Below are positions 14,171 to 23,703 of a stretch of DNA of 41,448 nt, in pieces. The translations under genes were made by a program, and so were the position numbers. Numbering within the stretch: position 1 is the first letter of the stretch; each line of letters begins with the position of its first letter. Origin of the DNA: CAYZIC01 sp964478335 (GTDB taxonomy: Bacteria; Verrucomicrobiota; Kiritimatiellia; RFP12; DVOR01); contig CAYZIC010000014.1 of assembly GCA_964478335.1 (NCBI GenBank), positions 1 through 41,448 on the forward strand, in the 5' to 3' direction. Under the pieces are notes generated by a model. It had not been told where the DNA came from, made no database searches, and saw only the letters and a program-made list of their open reading frames with translations.

Positions 14171-17100
14171 TAGTCCTTTAATTGATCGACGCGGGTACGC
14201 ATCGCATCGATGGCTTGTTTTTCTAAAACTGTTGGCGTGAAGTCTTTTTCCAAATCAATCCGGGTGAGCGAATTGCGAGCCATTGCGGAGTCGTTGCGCT
14301 GGCAGGCGATTTCAGCATCGACTAAGAAGAACATAGGATGATTACCATTTGGTAGGGAACGCGCTTTGTCGAGGGCTTTTTGAGCGGGGCTAACTTGTCC
14401 GATCTTGGCATAGGCCATGGCGAGGGTGCCGTAGCTGGCGAAGAAGTCTGGATTAACCTTGATACCGCGCTGGGCCTGTTTGACGGCCTCGGTATAGTCA
14501 CCTTGATAGATCAAAGCATCGGCGTAGTTATTGAGGAGAATGACGTCAGGGTTGGGAATGGTGGCGGCTTTTCTCAAATAGAGCAATGCGATCTTGGCAT
14601 CGCCATCGGAGAGACGCTTGGCGCCGACAATGCTATTTGCAAAGGCATTATTGGGATCAAGCGAGAGCAATCGCAAGGCGTCAGATTCGACAGGGTCGGC
14701 ATTTTGCACGGTGAATTCAAGTCGAATGATGGTCTCGAGCAATTCGACGGAGTTGGGCTTGATATCAAATGCCATGCGATAATTCTCAATGGCACGCTTG
14801 ATTCCTGGGGTCTTATTTGAGGAGAGAGCGAGGTGACCGCGGAGGAGGTGGACGAAGTAGAAATCCTCACCTTTGGCAACTTGGAGGAGCTTTTTCATCG
14901 TATAGCGCTCGACTTGGTCTGTCTGCTTGAGGGCGATTTGTGTGGTGCCGAGCATAACTAGCGCACTGCAGTCGGTGGGATTTTTTACTAAATAGTTAGC
15001 AATCGCCTGCTGGGCATTTTTGAAATCTAGGGTGCGTAAGTAATAGGTCGCCCAAAAGATGTAAAGGTCAGCCTCCTCGATCCCGTGAGATTGCGCGCGA
15101 TCGAGGAGCTTTTTGTAGGAGTCTGTATCACCACGCTTCAGCGCCAAACGCAGTGCGCCTTGCAGGGCGAAGACGTTTTTGGGGTCTGCAGCGAATGCTT
15201 TGCGGTAGCCCTCTTCGGATTTCTCAAAATCGCCTCTGCGCTCGTAAATCGATGAAAGAACCGCCGAGACGGCATCGCGCTGAGGGTCGGATTGTGCCAA
15301 GCTCGATTGCGCAGCGCGCAATCCTGCAAGTACGGATTCTGGGGCGGTCTTATAGGCCCAGTTAAAGCCCATCTGTGAGAAGATTTGATTATTACGAATC
15401 GTGCCAAAAACGCGTCCCATAACGGAGAGATCAAATCGCACACCTCGCTTTTGGTGCTCTGTCAAGAATGCTCGAAAGCGCTTGGAAATGGTGGTTTCGT
15501 ATTCCTTATGCTGGCCTCTGGCAATCACAATATCGTAGAGGTTAAAGAGGGTGGAGACGTTCTCCGGGTAGAGGTCGATGGCTCGTTTGTAGGAATCAAA
15601 TGCGAGCTCGTCTCGCTGGGTATCTGCGAGGTAGGCACCAAGGTTATTATTGATCAATGAGCAATGTCGAGCAGCAATGACGCGATTGGTGCGCATGGGA
15701 TCCCAGCTTGGCGTGTCATCAAATCCACCCGAGAGGCGCTGGTGCCATTTATCGAAGAGGGTCTTTTGGTCGGCAACGAGGGCTTTGACTTGCTCATCGG
15801 TCAGCTTGGAGAATGCCTCTGCACCGCCAAAGAAGAGGCCTTTAGGTAGAGGTGCAGCATCAGGTTTGGTATACCAAATGTCTGCCATATCTAAGGTTGC
15901 TGCAATTTTTTTGATCGAGGGCTGAATGATGAAAAAGTCAGAGATGAAGAAGAGGTAGTTGAGCTGGAGCATACGAGTCGCTCTCTGTCGATCTGAACCA
16001 TCGAGAGCGGTGGAGGTATTGAGGGTCTTTGTCATCGCATTAATCGCGATGGTATCGTTGTAGAGATATGGTGTCATGAGATGGAGCTCTTTATTGGCAC
16101 GCTGTGCGGCCAATGCTAGATGCGGGTCAAGCCATGGCGAGCCGAGGAAGAAGGTTCTCTGCTCCAATCTGCTCACAATATCGTCAGCATAGTCATCAAG
16201 GAGCGCATCATCAATCTTTAGGAATCGATAGATTGTGAGCCCCGCAGAGGCAACGATCACGACCCCTAGAGCAGGCAAGAGCAGATAGCGCGCAAAGAAT
16301 CGAGAGATGATGGAGATCTTAGACTGGCGCTCGAGCTGCTCTTTGGTTAATTCAATGGCGAGCTTTTCTGTGCGGGCTTGGTTGGCAATACCACAGCAGA
16401 GGAATGCAGCCCCCATAGCCAAGAAGAGTGCCGATAGAATGGGCTGCTCGGTCTTAGTCGCCCACAAATGGCTCAATGTCACTGGGGTGAAAAATGACAC
16501 AATAGCCAAGGCAAGCACGAGGGTCAGCAAGACAAAGAGGAGATTCCACTTGCGATAGGCCGACATGGCAAATGAGCCAGCCGCAATCGCAACACTCCCC
16601 CACCCTATAACGATCAAGAGGTGTAAGAGCCAGGCGTGGGGTAACCAATTACCAAGATTGCGCACATTGTCTCGCATGCTCAATAAAAAGAGCTCCCAGT
16701 ACTCGATGAAGCTTTCGCCGCCCATGAGCTTGCCCTGAACGATCAGTGCCCCAATAAGAAAGATGCCCAAAAAGAGGCTCCAGATATTGAGGTGAGCCCA
16801 GCGCATCTCATCATAAGCCATGCGCATCAAAGCAAAAAAGATGTAGGCAACAGGTACAAGAAAGAGGCAGGGGAGCGATTCCACGATCAAGGGCGCACAG
16901 ATCAATGCCCCAAGGGCGAGTTTCCACGTGCGACCTTTTGATTCGGCAATAAAGAGAATCGTCGCCATGAACAGGAGTACGCAAAACGCTTCCCATTGTC
17001 CCCCTGTCAAGTGGGTGCCAGCGATCCACCAAGGCAATTGAACAAACGTCAAAGCTGCGGTTAAATTGGCTGTCGCAAATGCGAATCCGTAGCGCTCTTG

Positions 17101-17436
17101 ATAATTGTCTGTCAGTGCGACAATCTTTGCCGTGGTCAAGGCAATCAAGGCAAATGCTAATGCCAAAATCGCACCAGCTAAGAGTCCGGAGAATAGATTG
17201 AGGGCATAAGCACTCGGCAAGAGACTGGCCAGTGCAGCAAAGAAAGGGTGGGCAGGCTGACTCATCGCCATGGAGTCGAGCATTTCGACTAGCGTGAGCG
17301 CATTGGATCCTGGCAAGGCGTGGCCGTTGGTAAAGCAAGCGAAGAGCAATGGTGTACCCACCAACCACGCAAGCGCATTGAGAATCAAGCTCTTGACAGG
17401 CTTGAAGGCTTCATTTCGATTTCTGAGTGTTGACAT
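14170..17436 (-). CDS. Large polytopic membrane protein with C-terminal TPR repeats
   Basis: The 1,088-residue protein has two halves. Residues about 20-400 hold roughly ten to twelve transmembrane helices. An early motif DSMAMSQPAHPFFAALASLL (50-69) and nearby ALNLFSGLLAGAILA recall DUF2723/GT-C-like proteins, where a short acidic motif and a HP-x-x-P loop lie in the first loop. This assignment is weak. From about 590 to 1,080 there are tandem TPR units (for example SVLSSIYERRGDFEKSEEGY, NYADALIYQGDYTEAVKQAQ and GTLAMAYAKIGQVSPAQKAL). TPRs mediate protein contacts, probably in the periplasm. AAGGA precedes the ATG. It lies 10 bp after the debranching enzyme gene and overlaps the DJ-1 gene by one base. 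A role in glycosylation or envelope assembly is inference. Confidence 0.7.
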   Translation of the reverse strand: MSTLRNRNEAFKPVKSLILNALAWLVGTPLLFACFTNGHALPGSNALTLVEMLDSMAMSQPAHPFFAALASLLPSAYALNLFSGLLAGAILALAFALIALTTAKIVALTDNYQERYGFAFATANLTAALTFVQLPWWIAGTHLTGGQWEAFCVLLFMATILFIAESKGRTWKLALGALICAPLIVESLPCLFLVPVAYIFFALMRMAYDEMRWAHLNIWSLFLGIFLIGALIVQGKLMGGESFIEYWELFLLSMRDNVRNLGNWLPHAWLLHLLIVIGWGSVAIAAGSFAMSAYRKWNLLFVLLTLVLALAIVSFFTPVTLSHLWATKTEQPILSALFLAMGAAFLCCGIANQARTEKLAIELTKEQLERQSKISIISRFFARYLLLPALGVVIVASAGLTIYRFLKIDDALLDDYADDIVSRLEQRTFFLGSPWLDPHLALAAQRANKELHLMTPYLYNDTIAINAMTKTLNTSTALDGSDRQRATRMLQLNYLFFISDFFIIQPSIKKIAATLDMADIWYTKPDAAPLPKGLFFGGAEAFSKLTDEQVKALVADQKTLFDKWHQRLSGGFDDTPSWDPMRTNRVIAARHCSLINNNLGAYLADTQRDELAFDSYKRAIDLYPENVSTLFNLYDIVIARGQHKEYETTISKRFRAFLTEHQKRGVRFDLSVMGRVFGTIRNNQIFSQMGFNWAYKTAPESVLAGLRAAQSSLAQSDPQRDAVSAVLSSIYERRGDFEKSEEGYRKAFAADPKNVFALQGALRLALKRGDTDSYKKLLDRAQSHGIEEADLYIFWATYYLRTLDFKNAQQAIANYLVKNPTDCSALVMLGTTQIALKQTDQVERYTMKKLLQVAKGEDFYFVHLLRGHLALSSNKTPGIKRAIENYRMAFDIKPNSVELLETIIRLEFTVQNADPVESDALRLLSLDPNNAFANSIVGAKRLSDGDAKIALLYLRKAATIPNPDVILLNNYADALIYQGDYTEAVKQAQRGIKVNPDFFASYGTLAMAYAKIGQVSPAQKALDKARSLPNGNHPMFFLVDAEIACQRNDSAMARNSLTRIDLEKDFTPTVLEKQAIDAMRTRVDQLKD

Positions 17437-17446
17437 AGATTTTTCC

Positions 17447-20400
17447 TTATTCTTGAACGATGGTTAAGACGCGATAGAGTTCTGATACGCCCCAGGCTTG
17501 TGCACCAGTGCCACAAGGTGCATGTGGAGCATCGCCATGGGTGATTTCTGGGAGGTGCCCCACGCAGTCACAGTTGATCAATTCGACGGCAGCGGTGAGG
17601 ATTGCACGAGCGGCATCCTTGACGGTGTCTCCATAGACCTGATAAAGGGCCTCGGCATAGCAGGGATAGGTAAATGTCCACCCCGTGCCATTGTGATAGG
17701 CGGGCTTTCGTCGGGTGTCTTCGTCACCCTCATAGCGACCGCGATAGGGATTATTTGGATCCCCCAAACGAGTGCCATCGCGCCAAATGTCAAGGGGCAC
17801 CTTGACTGGTCGATCGGCCAGCGAGCGCATCGATCCAGGAGTCAGGAGGCTCTCGCAGGCGCAAAGGACGTCTTGTGCAAGCGGGCGATTATCCTTGAGC
17901 AATCCGAGGGTGATCGCATAGAGCTGATTGGAGCGCACGGCATCGTCTTGCAGGGCATCTTTGGCAGATTGCCCAGCACTTGCGCGCAGGTTATCGGCTA
18001 AGCCGCCGTGGTTAGGCAAGGTAAAGTAGGTGGCAAATGAGTTGCGGGCTTTTTGCGCAAGCTCATTCCACGTAGATGTGTTGGGGGTGTCATACTGTGC
18101 CAAAAGATCAAGGAGATTAACCCAGAGAGCCTGAATCTCCACATTATAACCTTGTCTGGGTGTGCCAGCTGGATAATTCGTATCCATCCAGGTGTAATGC
18201 GATGGGGAATAGACGAGGCCCGTTTCGGGATCGACTTGGATACCATTCTCGGTGCCTTGGATATAATGGGTCGCAATGGAGATGAGGATATCGAGGTAGG
18301 TCCTTTCGCCGCAGGTGTGCATGAGGATCTCTGAGGAATTAGTCTGCTTGATGACATCTCGGACAATCGTGCCAAACCACAAAGGCGCGTCCACCGTTTC
18401 ACGATTGGCATCATCTTCGCCCCGGATCATATTTGGGATGGTGCCACCCTTTTCAAATCGGCCAAACTCCGCCAAGACGTCATAGACCGTCTTGAGGTCA
18501 CCAGAGGCTAAGACCCCCCGTAGGACAATCAACGTATCGCGGCCCCAGTCGAGGAACCAAGGATAGCCTGCGATGACAGTTTTGTGCGCATCGCGCTTGA
18601 CAACATAGGTTTTGATGGCTTCGCTCATTGCGTCGATGCAAGGCACAACGTGCGTGAGTGCGGTATCCGCCTCAGTGAGGGTCTGCGGGAATGGGCGTTT
18701 TGTCAATTCCCCAGCGATGAGCTCAACGCTCTCGCCTGGATCTAAGACAACCTTAAACCATCCTGGGCTAAAGAGATCAGAAGTCCCCTCTTGTCCACGG
18801 GCGGCCTCTTCTGGATGCGGGATCATGTATTCCCACAAAGGATTGTAGTGCCATTCGCCTTGAGATACCCCCATCGAGACAGGATGCTTCTCATCAACGA
18901 CAAAGTCAAAGTGCCGATTGTGAGAGGTGGTACAACTCGGCCACAGCGCCTCGAATCCATTAAATGCTTTGGTCTTTTCATGAAAATTACGCCACTCAAT
19001 ATCTGGTCGAATAATTAATTGAATAGGGTCGAGGGGCATTTCGTGGAGGATGTCGTCTTGATCGACCACACCTTGACGGCGGGCGGCTCGTGTCACGGTG
19101 AGGCGCATTCTATTTTTACCAGGCTCAAGCTCTGCGCGAATTTGCAGCGCTACGCGTCGTCCCATGCCACAGGGTAGCAAAAAGTCCCAAATAGCAAAGC
19201 GTCCAGCTGGGTCGATCTGCACGCCATCAATGGCATCTTTGTTGACCTCGACAGAGAACCCATGATACCGCATCCAAATGCGGCAACGCGTTAAAAAGAT
19301 CAAGCGATCTACGGGAACTTTGGGGTGGAGATTCATCCCGAGCAAGCAATCGTATTGAGACTGGATATCCCCCCAAGCCAGTCGCATCTGCGCCATTGCG
19401 CCCGTGCCATTAACCAGCAAGGTACGTAGGGTACGTAGTCCAGACTCGGAACGGATTTCGTCACCGCTAAAATAGGTTTTGACGAGCTCCTTTTTCGTGC
19501 GTCTTGGAAGGATGTAGACTTTGGATTTTGTGCGGGTGCTCAGACCATTGCGATAGGTCTCAATGGTGAGCGACACGGGAATACAGGCGTGTAAAGCACG
19601 GCGTCTCACCGTCTCTAGGGGCTTAATCTTTGTAATCAAATGATACGAGCCATCCTCAAATGCCACCGCTCGGCCTGCGCAGAGGCACTGTCCGTCTTGA
19701 TTTTTAATGATAATCGAGAAGTCTTCTTTGGAGGTCACGTCTAACAGGTATCCCGGAGGGACCATCACGTGGCGCTTTAAGTCAGTGGGTAGCGTATAGG
19801 AGATCAGTTTGACAAGTCCAGTCTGAGGATCTGTGCAAAATGCCCTAGGATCTTGCGCAAGAGCAAGCCCCATTTGATCTAGCTGCTCATTATCCATGGG
19901 TTTGCCAATTTCTTGACAAATCTGCATCGCCATGACGCGGCGTGCTCGATTAAGAATTGCAGGCACGGTGTAGTCAGAGCTAACTAGGGAGGTCTTGATG
20001 TCAGATTCGTGATTGGTCAAGCAGAGGACTTGGCCAGCGGGCAATTTGATCGAGCCGTGCGCAATGTACTCAATCTTGCCCCCGGTGAGCAAATCATAGA
20101 CCTTGCTCGTGTCAAATCGCTTGGTATTAAAGGTTACCGTTGCGGCTCTTTCGTGGTCGAGGTTGATCAAAATCAAGAGCGGATTTGATTGGGGGGATTC
20201 TCTTAGGCAGGCAATGGTATTGTCTCCGCCAGTTTGAATCATGGATACAGTTGACTCTGGTCCAAATGAAGGATGCTTACACAGGAGCGTGTTGAGCTGG
20301 GCAATGAGCTTGACTTGATTGTCCGGGTTGCCCCAATTGAGTGCGCCGGCTCCATGCACGTCAATTTTCTCTTGGGCGAACCATTCCACACCAGCGGTAA

Positions 20401-21748
20401 TCCCAAATGCGCCTTGTTGGGAGAGTAGTGCAGAGAGCATCGTGCGCAATCGGGCATAGGTGGAGCCTTTTTGAGCGAGGCGCAAATTATCGTGTGTCTC
20501 AGCGAAATGGACGAGCGGGCCGTGGCTTTGGCTAATCTCATTCATTTGGGGCAGGAATTGCTCAAATGCGCGTCGATCATAGGTCTGGAATAATTCAGAA
20601 TAGGCCCAATCGAGGTGACTTTTGCGTAAAAGGGTACTGGTCACATCAATCGATCCGCCAAGCCCCTCTAATAAAAAGACAGTATTGGGATATTGCAAGC
20701 GCACATGCGCAACAATGTAAGCCCAGGCATCGGCGGGAATCATATAGCCAGCATCACATCTAAATCCATCGACCCCTTGCTTGCACCAATAAACAAAAAC
20801 TTCAGCCATCGCTTTGCGGAGTTTGGTCGAGCAATAATCGAGCTCAACCAGATCCTCCCACGTTGTCCCCCATGCCCCTGGAGAATGAAACGTGCCATTA
20901 TCATTATGCTTAAACCATTGCGGATGGTGAATCATAAAGGTTGATGCCCATCCAGTATGATTGGCTGGTAAGTCCATATAGATATGCCCCCCGCGCGCAT
21001 GCACGGCCCCAACAAGCTCATGGAATTGATCAAGCGGTGTCGCCCCAGTGTCGAACTCTGCTAACGCCGGGTCGATATCCAAGAAATCGCGACTTGCAAA
21101 TGGGCTACCATATCGGCCCATACGTGCATAGGTCGTCGGAGTCGGGTGGATGGGGAGCAGGAGGAGCTTTTTAAAGCCCATCGTTACAAAGATATGGTCA
21201 AGCGCTTTAATGAGCTGTCTAAAGGTGCCCGAGGGCGGAATAACCGTGTATCCCGCATGATCGAGGGCCTTCTCCTCTGCGGCAAAAGCATGCGTCGAAT
21301 GAGCCGCCTCGTAGCCAGGCTTAAATTGCCGCGTGAAGGCAGCATAGATCATATTCCCCGCAACGGTGTGCGCTGGAGCGACCTTGACATGAAGGTTTTC
21401 TCCCACAGGCCAAATCGGAGCAATCAAATGATCAGGGTCTGGCTGCTTAGGTAAAAAACAGCACTTACCAGAAAAGACCCCGACTTGCAAGAGTGGTATT
21501 TTGACAGCATAAGTCTCCGAGGCCTCATCATAGGTCATCTTGATGTCGTGCCAGTCGTGACCAGATAGGGGTGTCCCATTGCCTGCATACGCATCCAGCT
21601 CGCGATTTCGCGTCGTCGCTTGGCCGATATTCGTGCGAAACACCATCTCGCCAGCAGGCAGTGCTGTATCAGATTTGGCTTGTACATGAAGCATATCGCC
21701 CACCCAGTGAAGCAATTGATAACCTGGTTTAGGATCTTGGCTAATCAT
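17447..21748 (-). CDS. Bifunctional glycogen debranching enzyme, eukaryote-type layout
   Basis: The 1,433-residue protein joins a GH13-like glucanotransferase half to a GH133 amylo-alpha-1,6-glucosidase half, as in eukaryotic debranching enzyme (about 1,530 residues). In the first half, YMDLPANHTGWAS (257-269) is the first conserved GH13 region, GVDGFRCDAGYMIP carries nucleophile D332, VFLLEGLGG carries acid E361, and HFAETHDNLR carries the transition-state aspartate. In the second half, GYPWFLDWGRDTLI, ETVDAPLWFG and the final GTGAQAWGVSELYRVL are GH133 landmarks. It shortens branches by moving maltosyl/maltotriosyl units and then hydrolysing the 1,6-linked stub in cytoplasmic glycogen. GGGAG precedes the ATG. 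It follows the HIT gene by 84 bp and precedes the membrane-TPR gene by 10 bp. Confidence 0.87.
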   Translation of the reverse strand: MISQDPKPGYQLLHWVGDMLHVQAKSDTALPAGEMVFRTNIGQATTRNRELDAYAGNGTPLSGHDWHDIKMTYDEASETYAVKIPLLQVGVFSGKCCFLPKQPDPDHLIAPIWPVGENLHVKVAPAHTVAGNMIYAAFTRQFKPGYEAAHSTHAFAAEEKALDHAGYTVIPPSGTFRQLIKALDHIFVTMGFKKLLLLPIHPTPTTYARMGRYGSPFASRDFLDIDPALAEFDTGATPLDQFHELVGAVHARGGHIYMDLPANHTGWASTFMIHHPQWFKHNDNGTFHSPGAWGTTWEDLVELDYCSTKLRKAMAEVFVYWCKQGVDGFRCDAGYMIPADAWAYIVAHVRLQYPNTVFLLEGLGGSIDVTSTLLRKSHLDWAYSELFQTYDRRAFEQFLPQMNEISQSHGPLVHFAETHDNLRLAQKGSTYARLRTMLSALLSQQGAFGITAGVEWFAQEKIDVHGAGALNWGNPDNQVKLIAQLNTLLCKHPSFGPESTVSMIQTGGDNTIACLRESPQSNPLLILINLDHERAATVTFNTKRFDTSKVYDLLTGGKIEYIAHGSIKLPAGQVLCLTNHESDIKTSLVSSDYTVPAILNRARRVMAMQICQEIGKPMDNEQLDQMGLALAQDPRAFCTDPQTGLVKLISYTLPTDLKRHVMVPPGYLLDVTSKEDFSIIIKNQDGQCLCAGRAVAFEDGSYHLITKIKPLETVRRRALHACIPVSLTIETYRNGLSTRTKSKVYILPRRTKKELVKTYFSGDEIRSESGLRTLRTLLVNGTGAMAQMRLAWGDIQSQYDCLLGMNLHPKVPVDRLIFLTRCRIWMRYHGFSVEVNKDAIDGVQIDPAGRFAIWDFLLPCGMGRRVALQIRAELEPGKNRMRLTVTRAARRQGVVDQDDILHEMPLDPIQLIIRPDIEWRNFHEKTKAFNGFEALWPSCTTSHNRHFDFVVDEKHPVSMGVSQGEWHYNPLWEYMIPHPEEAARGQEGTSDLFSPGWFKVVLDPGESVELIAGELTKRPFPQTLTEADTALTHVVPCIDAMSEAIKTYVVKRDAHKTVIAGYPWFLDWGRDTLIVLRGVLASGDLKTVYDVLAEFGRFEKGGTIPNMIRGEDDANRETVDAPLWFGTIVRDVIKQTNSSEILMHTCGERTYLDILISIATHYIQGTENGIQVDPETGLVYSPSHYTWMDTNYPAGTPRQGYNVEIQALWVNLLDLLAQYDTPNTSTWNELAQKARNSFATYFTLPNHGGLADNLRASAGQSAKDALQDDAVRSNQLYAITLGLLKDNRPLAQDVLCACESLLTPGSMRSLADRPVKVPLDIWRDGTRLGDPNNPYRGRYEGDEDTRRKPAYHNGTGWTFTYPCYAEALYQVYGDTVKDAARAILTAAVELINCDCVGHLPEITHGDAPHAPCGTGAQAWGVSELYRVLTIVQE

Positions 21749-21832
21749 AAGGACTCCCTCGTATTCGTCGATTTTATCTTGTCACAATAAGCGCACTCAG
21801 GCGCAGTTGCGTTTTTTTTATTCACCCAATCA

Positions 21833-22240
21833 TTAGCCATTAAGCTTGGCTAAGAGCGCCTCCCTCACAGCGGGATCAATCATGCCTTGAGGCTCCCAGG
21901 AGATTGTGCGATCATCCCAACGTGGTATCAAGTGAAAGTGCACATGACCAACAGTCTGGCCTGCACTTGCGCCATTATTCTGGCAAATAGTCATCCCTGT
22001 ACACCCTAAGCGCGCCATCACATGATTCGCAACCTGTTGCAATTTTGGCATCACGTCGATCAAAATAGACTCTGGCAATTCAAAGAGCGTTTGAGCGTGA
22101 TACTTGGGTATCACAAGCGTGTGGCCCTCTTCTATTGGAAAAAGATCCAAGAAGGCTAGCACCGTATCATCCTCATAAATCTTACTTGCAGGAATCTTGC
22201 CTGCGATGATGTCACAAAATAAGCAGCTCTCTGTTGCCAT
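21833..22240 (-). CDS. HIT (histidine triad) family nucleotide hydrolase
   Basis: The 135-residue protein is a standard HIT protein: CLFCDIIAGKIPASKIYEDD (6-25), then DLFPIEEGHTLVIPK, and the triad GHVHFHLIPRW with H99, H101 and H103. The two N-terminal cysteines (C6, C9) are the usual zinc-site positions in this subfamily. Members hydrolyse nucleoside phosphoramidates or dinucleotide polyphosphates. An ATG at 22261 would add seven residues. ATG 22240 is preferred because GGAG lies at normal distance and the family sequence begins there. A strong promoter at 22305-22333 drives it, probably together with the debranching enzyme cluster 84 bp further on. Confidence 0.92.
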   Translation of the reverse strand: MATESCLFCDIIAGKIPASKIYEDDTVLAFLDLFPIEEGHTLVIPKYHAQTLFELPESILIDVMPKLQQVANHVMARLGCTGMTICQNNGASAGQTVGHVHFHLIPRWDDRTISWEPQGMIDPAVREALLAKLNG

Positions 22241-22304
22241 AGCGAATTTCTCCAGAACCATTAATAAGACAGATCAAATGGGATACCCCATTAAAAACAC
22301 CCTT

Positions 22305-22333
22305 AGTATAGCCGAATCGAGTAGAAAAAGCAA
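22305..22333 (-). promoter_or_regulatory. Promoter in front of the HIT gene and downstream cluster
   Basis: On the minus strand TTGCTT (22328-22333), a 17-bp spacer and TATACT (22305-22310) make a near-consensus promoter about 65 bp upstream of the HIT start. Confidence 0.75.
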
Positions 22334-22353
22334 GAACAAAAGGGCTCTTGTGC
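22325..22353 (-). terminator. Terminator-like hairpin overlapping the HIT promoter -35 element
   Basis: On the minus strand CAAGA and TCTTG (22346-22350 and 22331-22335) form a short stem with flanking G-C support, followed by CTTTTT. It would end transcripts from the TRIC-type gene. The stem is short, so strength is uncertain. Confidence 0.45.
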
Positions 22354-22523
22354 TATTTTAATGGGTAGGCAGTCGGAAAGATTGACGATGCTCCTGGGCT
22401 TGCCTCCGCCTAGTGCGCTTGCATCTCCTCTCAAGGTTACGTCCATCAGTCGACCGTCACGTAGCGGCACAGCCCTCCCCCGATCGACCTGATGGACAGA
22501 GGAACAGCGGCCTTTTACGGAAG
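22354..22523. other. Gene-free stretch with a 9-bp inverted repeat
   Basis: GTCCATCAG (22441-22449) is the exact complement of CTGATGGAC (22489-22497). CGA words next to both arms can extend the stem with a bulge. The region is GC-rich compared with its surroundings and has no supported gene. It may be a 3' untranslated structure of the TRIC-type gene or a small RNA. Confidence 0.4.
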
Positions 22524-23240
22524 CTATTTTTGGGAGAGGTGGCGTTCGCGTTTACGAACGGCCATCAGCTTTTTACGATGCAAGTAAACGTGTCGATGAT
22601 AGACCCATACCCCCATATCACCAGCGCCTGGCAAGTGCATCTTGTAGCGCATCGCCAAGAGACGAATGACAAAGACACACCCCGAGACCACGATAAATCG
22701 AGAGAAAAAGTCAAGATTTGGCACAAATCGCGTCAGTATGCAAAAGAGGATTCCGCCGATCAATGAGGCTGTAGCATAAAAGTCCGACCTCAAGACCGCT
22801 GGGATTCGCATCACCATGACATCACGGATCAATCCGCCACCAACAGCTGTTAAGACACCACAGAGCGCAATCGCTATCGCTGGCAAACCATATGAGAATG
22901 TCTTTTCTGCGCCAATGGCAGTAAAAACACCTAAACCAATGGCATCACAAAAGGGAATCACTCGCCACTCCTCCTTGATAAAGCGAGCTACAAAAAAGAC
23001 TATCGAGCCTGTTATAATGCAAACGATGAGGTAGCGCTCATCATTGAGAGCTGCGGCAGGCGTGGCGCCGATCAGTGAATCACGGATTAATCCACCACCA
23101 ATACCAACTGCAGAAGCGAGCACCACCACGCCCAAGAAGTCAAGGCGCGCCTTAAACCCCCTCATTGCGCCCGTTACCGCAAAGACAATCGTACCAAAAA
23201 GGTCCAATGAGCTAATAATTAAGGTATAATATTGATCCAT
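22524..23240 (-). CDS. TRIC/UPF0126 (YicG-type) membrane channel protein
   Basis: The 238-residue protein has about seven transmembrane helices arranged as two repeats, each containing the hallmark GGGLIRD (48-54 and 134-140). This is the prokaryotic trimeric intracellular cation channel family (formerly UPF0126), which conducts monovalent cations in the inner membrane. The natural role in bacteria is unsettled, and glycine-related transport has been suggested for some members. The C-terminus ends in a long basic tail (YHRHVYLHRKKLMAVRKRER). The ATG at 23240 has only a weak upstream GGGAAG. It is divergent from the tRNA-Arg/AICAR transformylase side and is separated from the HIT gene by the hairpins noted above. 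Confidence 0.88.
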   Translation of the reverse strand: MDQYYTLIISSLDLFGTIVFAVTGAMRGFKARLDFLGVVVLASAVGIGGGLIRDSLIGATPAAALNDERYLIVCIITGSIVFFVARFIKEEWRVIPFCDAIGLGVFTAIGAEKTFSYGLPAIAIALCGVLTAVGGGLIRDVMVMRIPAVLRSDFYATASLIGGILFCILTRFVPNLDFFSRFIVVSGCVFVIRLLAMRYKMHLPGAGDMGVWVYHRHVYLHRKKLMAVRKRERHLSQK

Positions 23241-23703
23241 AAAGAGGGGCTTCCCATTCAGATACTAGATAAAGCTATTTCAAACGCTAAATAAGCTACC
23301 ATAATGCCACCATGAAGTCAAGGGGAAATCATCGCGAAGAGCTTTTTTGGAATGCAGTGCTCTTGAGATGGTCGCAGAGCACCCTCATTGGTTACAAGAG
23401 CACTGTGGGTGTCAGTGTCTACACAAGAACGGAGCAGTCTACGGGCTATGGATAGGGTAGCAAACTATAGACATAGACCTACGGGTGATGGATCGGGTCG
23501 GGTAGCGCAACGAAAAGGTCTCGTCGTCCCCCACGGTCTACAAGGCAGGGCTAGTACGTCACAGCAGTTGCTCTCACTAAGGATGCCCTTTGGGACAACA
23601 CGGAGTTTGAGTCCTTATTGCATGAAAAATTGAATAAGAGCTGGTTTTAGGGCTTTTTCAAAGAACCCCTAAGAAAAAAAGGGGGCTTGAGGAGCTTTTA
23701 GAC
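23241..23703. other. Structured gene-free region upstream of tRNA-Arg
   Basis: No coding region is supported. The stretch has a perfect 11-bp inverted repeat CAGTGCTCTTG (23355-23365)/CAAGAGCACTG (23395-23405), whose loop can form an inner stem GGT/ACC. It has an imperfect direct repeat starting CTACGGG near 23438 and 23480 (each with GATGGAT- or TATGGAT-like words and ending GGGTAGC). It also has two mutually exclusive stems at 23647-23685, where CCCCTAA can pair either with TTAGGG upstream or AGGGG downstream. An unannotated structured RNA or a degenerate small element is possible. Confidence 0.4.

Noticed and set aside
16811..17368. 185-codon minus-strand frame inside the membrane-TPR gene
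   Set aside because: Same strand but different frame from a long, coherent membrane protein; cysteine-rich, random-looking residues.
22413..22766. 117-codon rightward frame
   Set aside because: Mostly antisense to the TRIC-type gene and its 5' part is in the gene-free stem region; no motif.
23241..23703. RNase P RNA, tmRNA or SRP RNA in the gap before tRNA-Arg
   Set aside because: Conserved words of these RNAs were not found on either strand.
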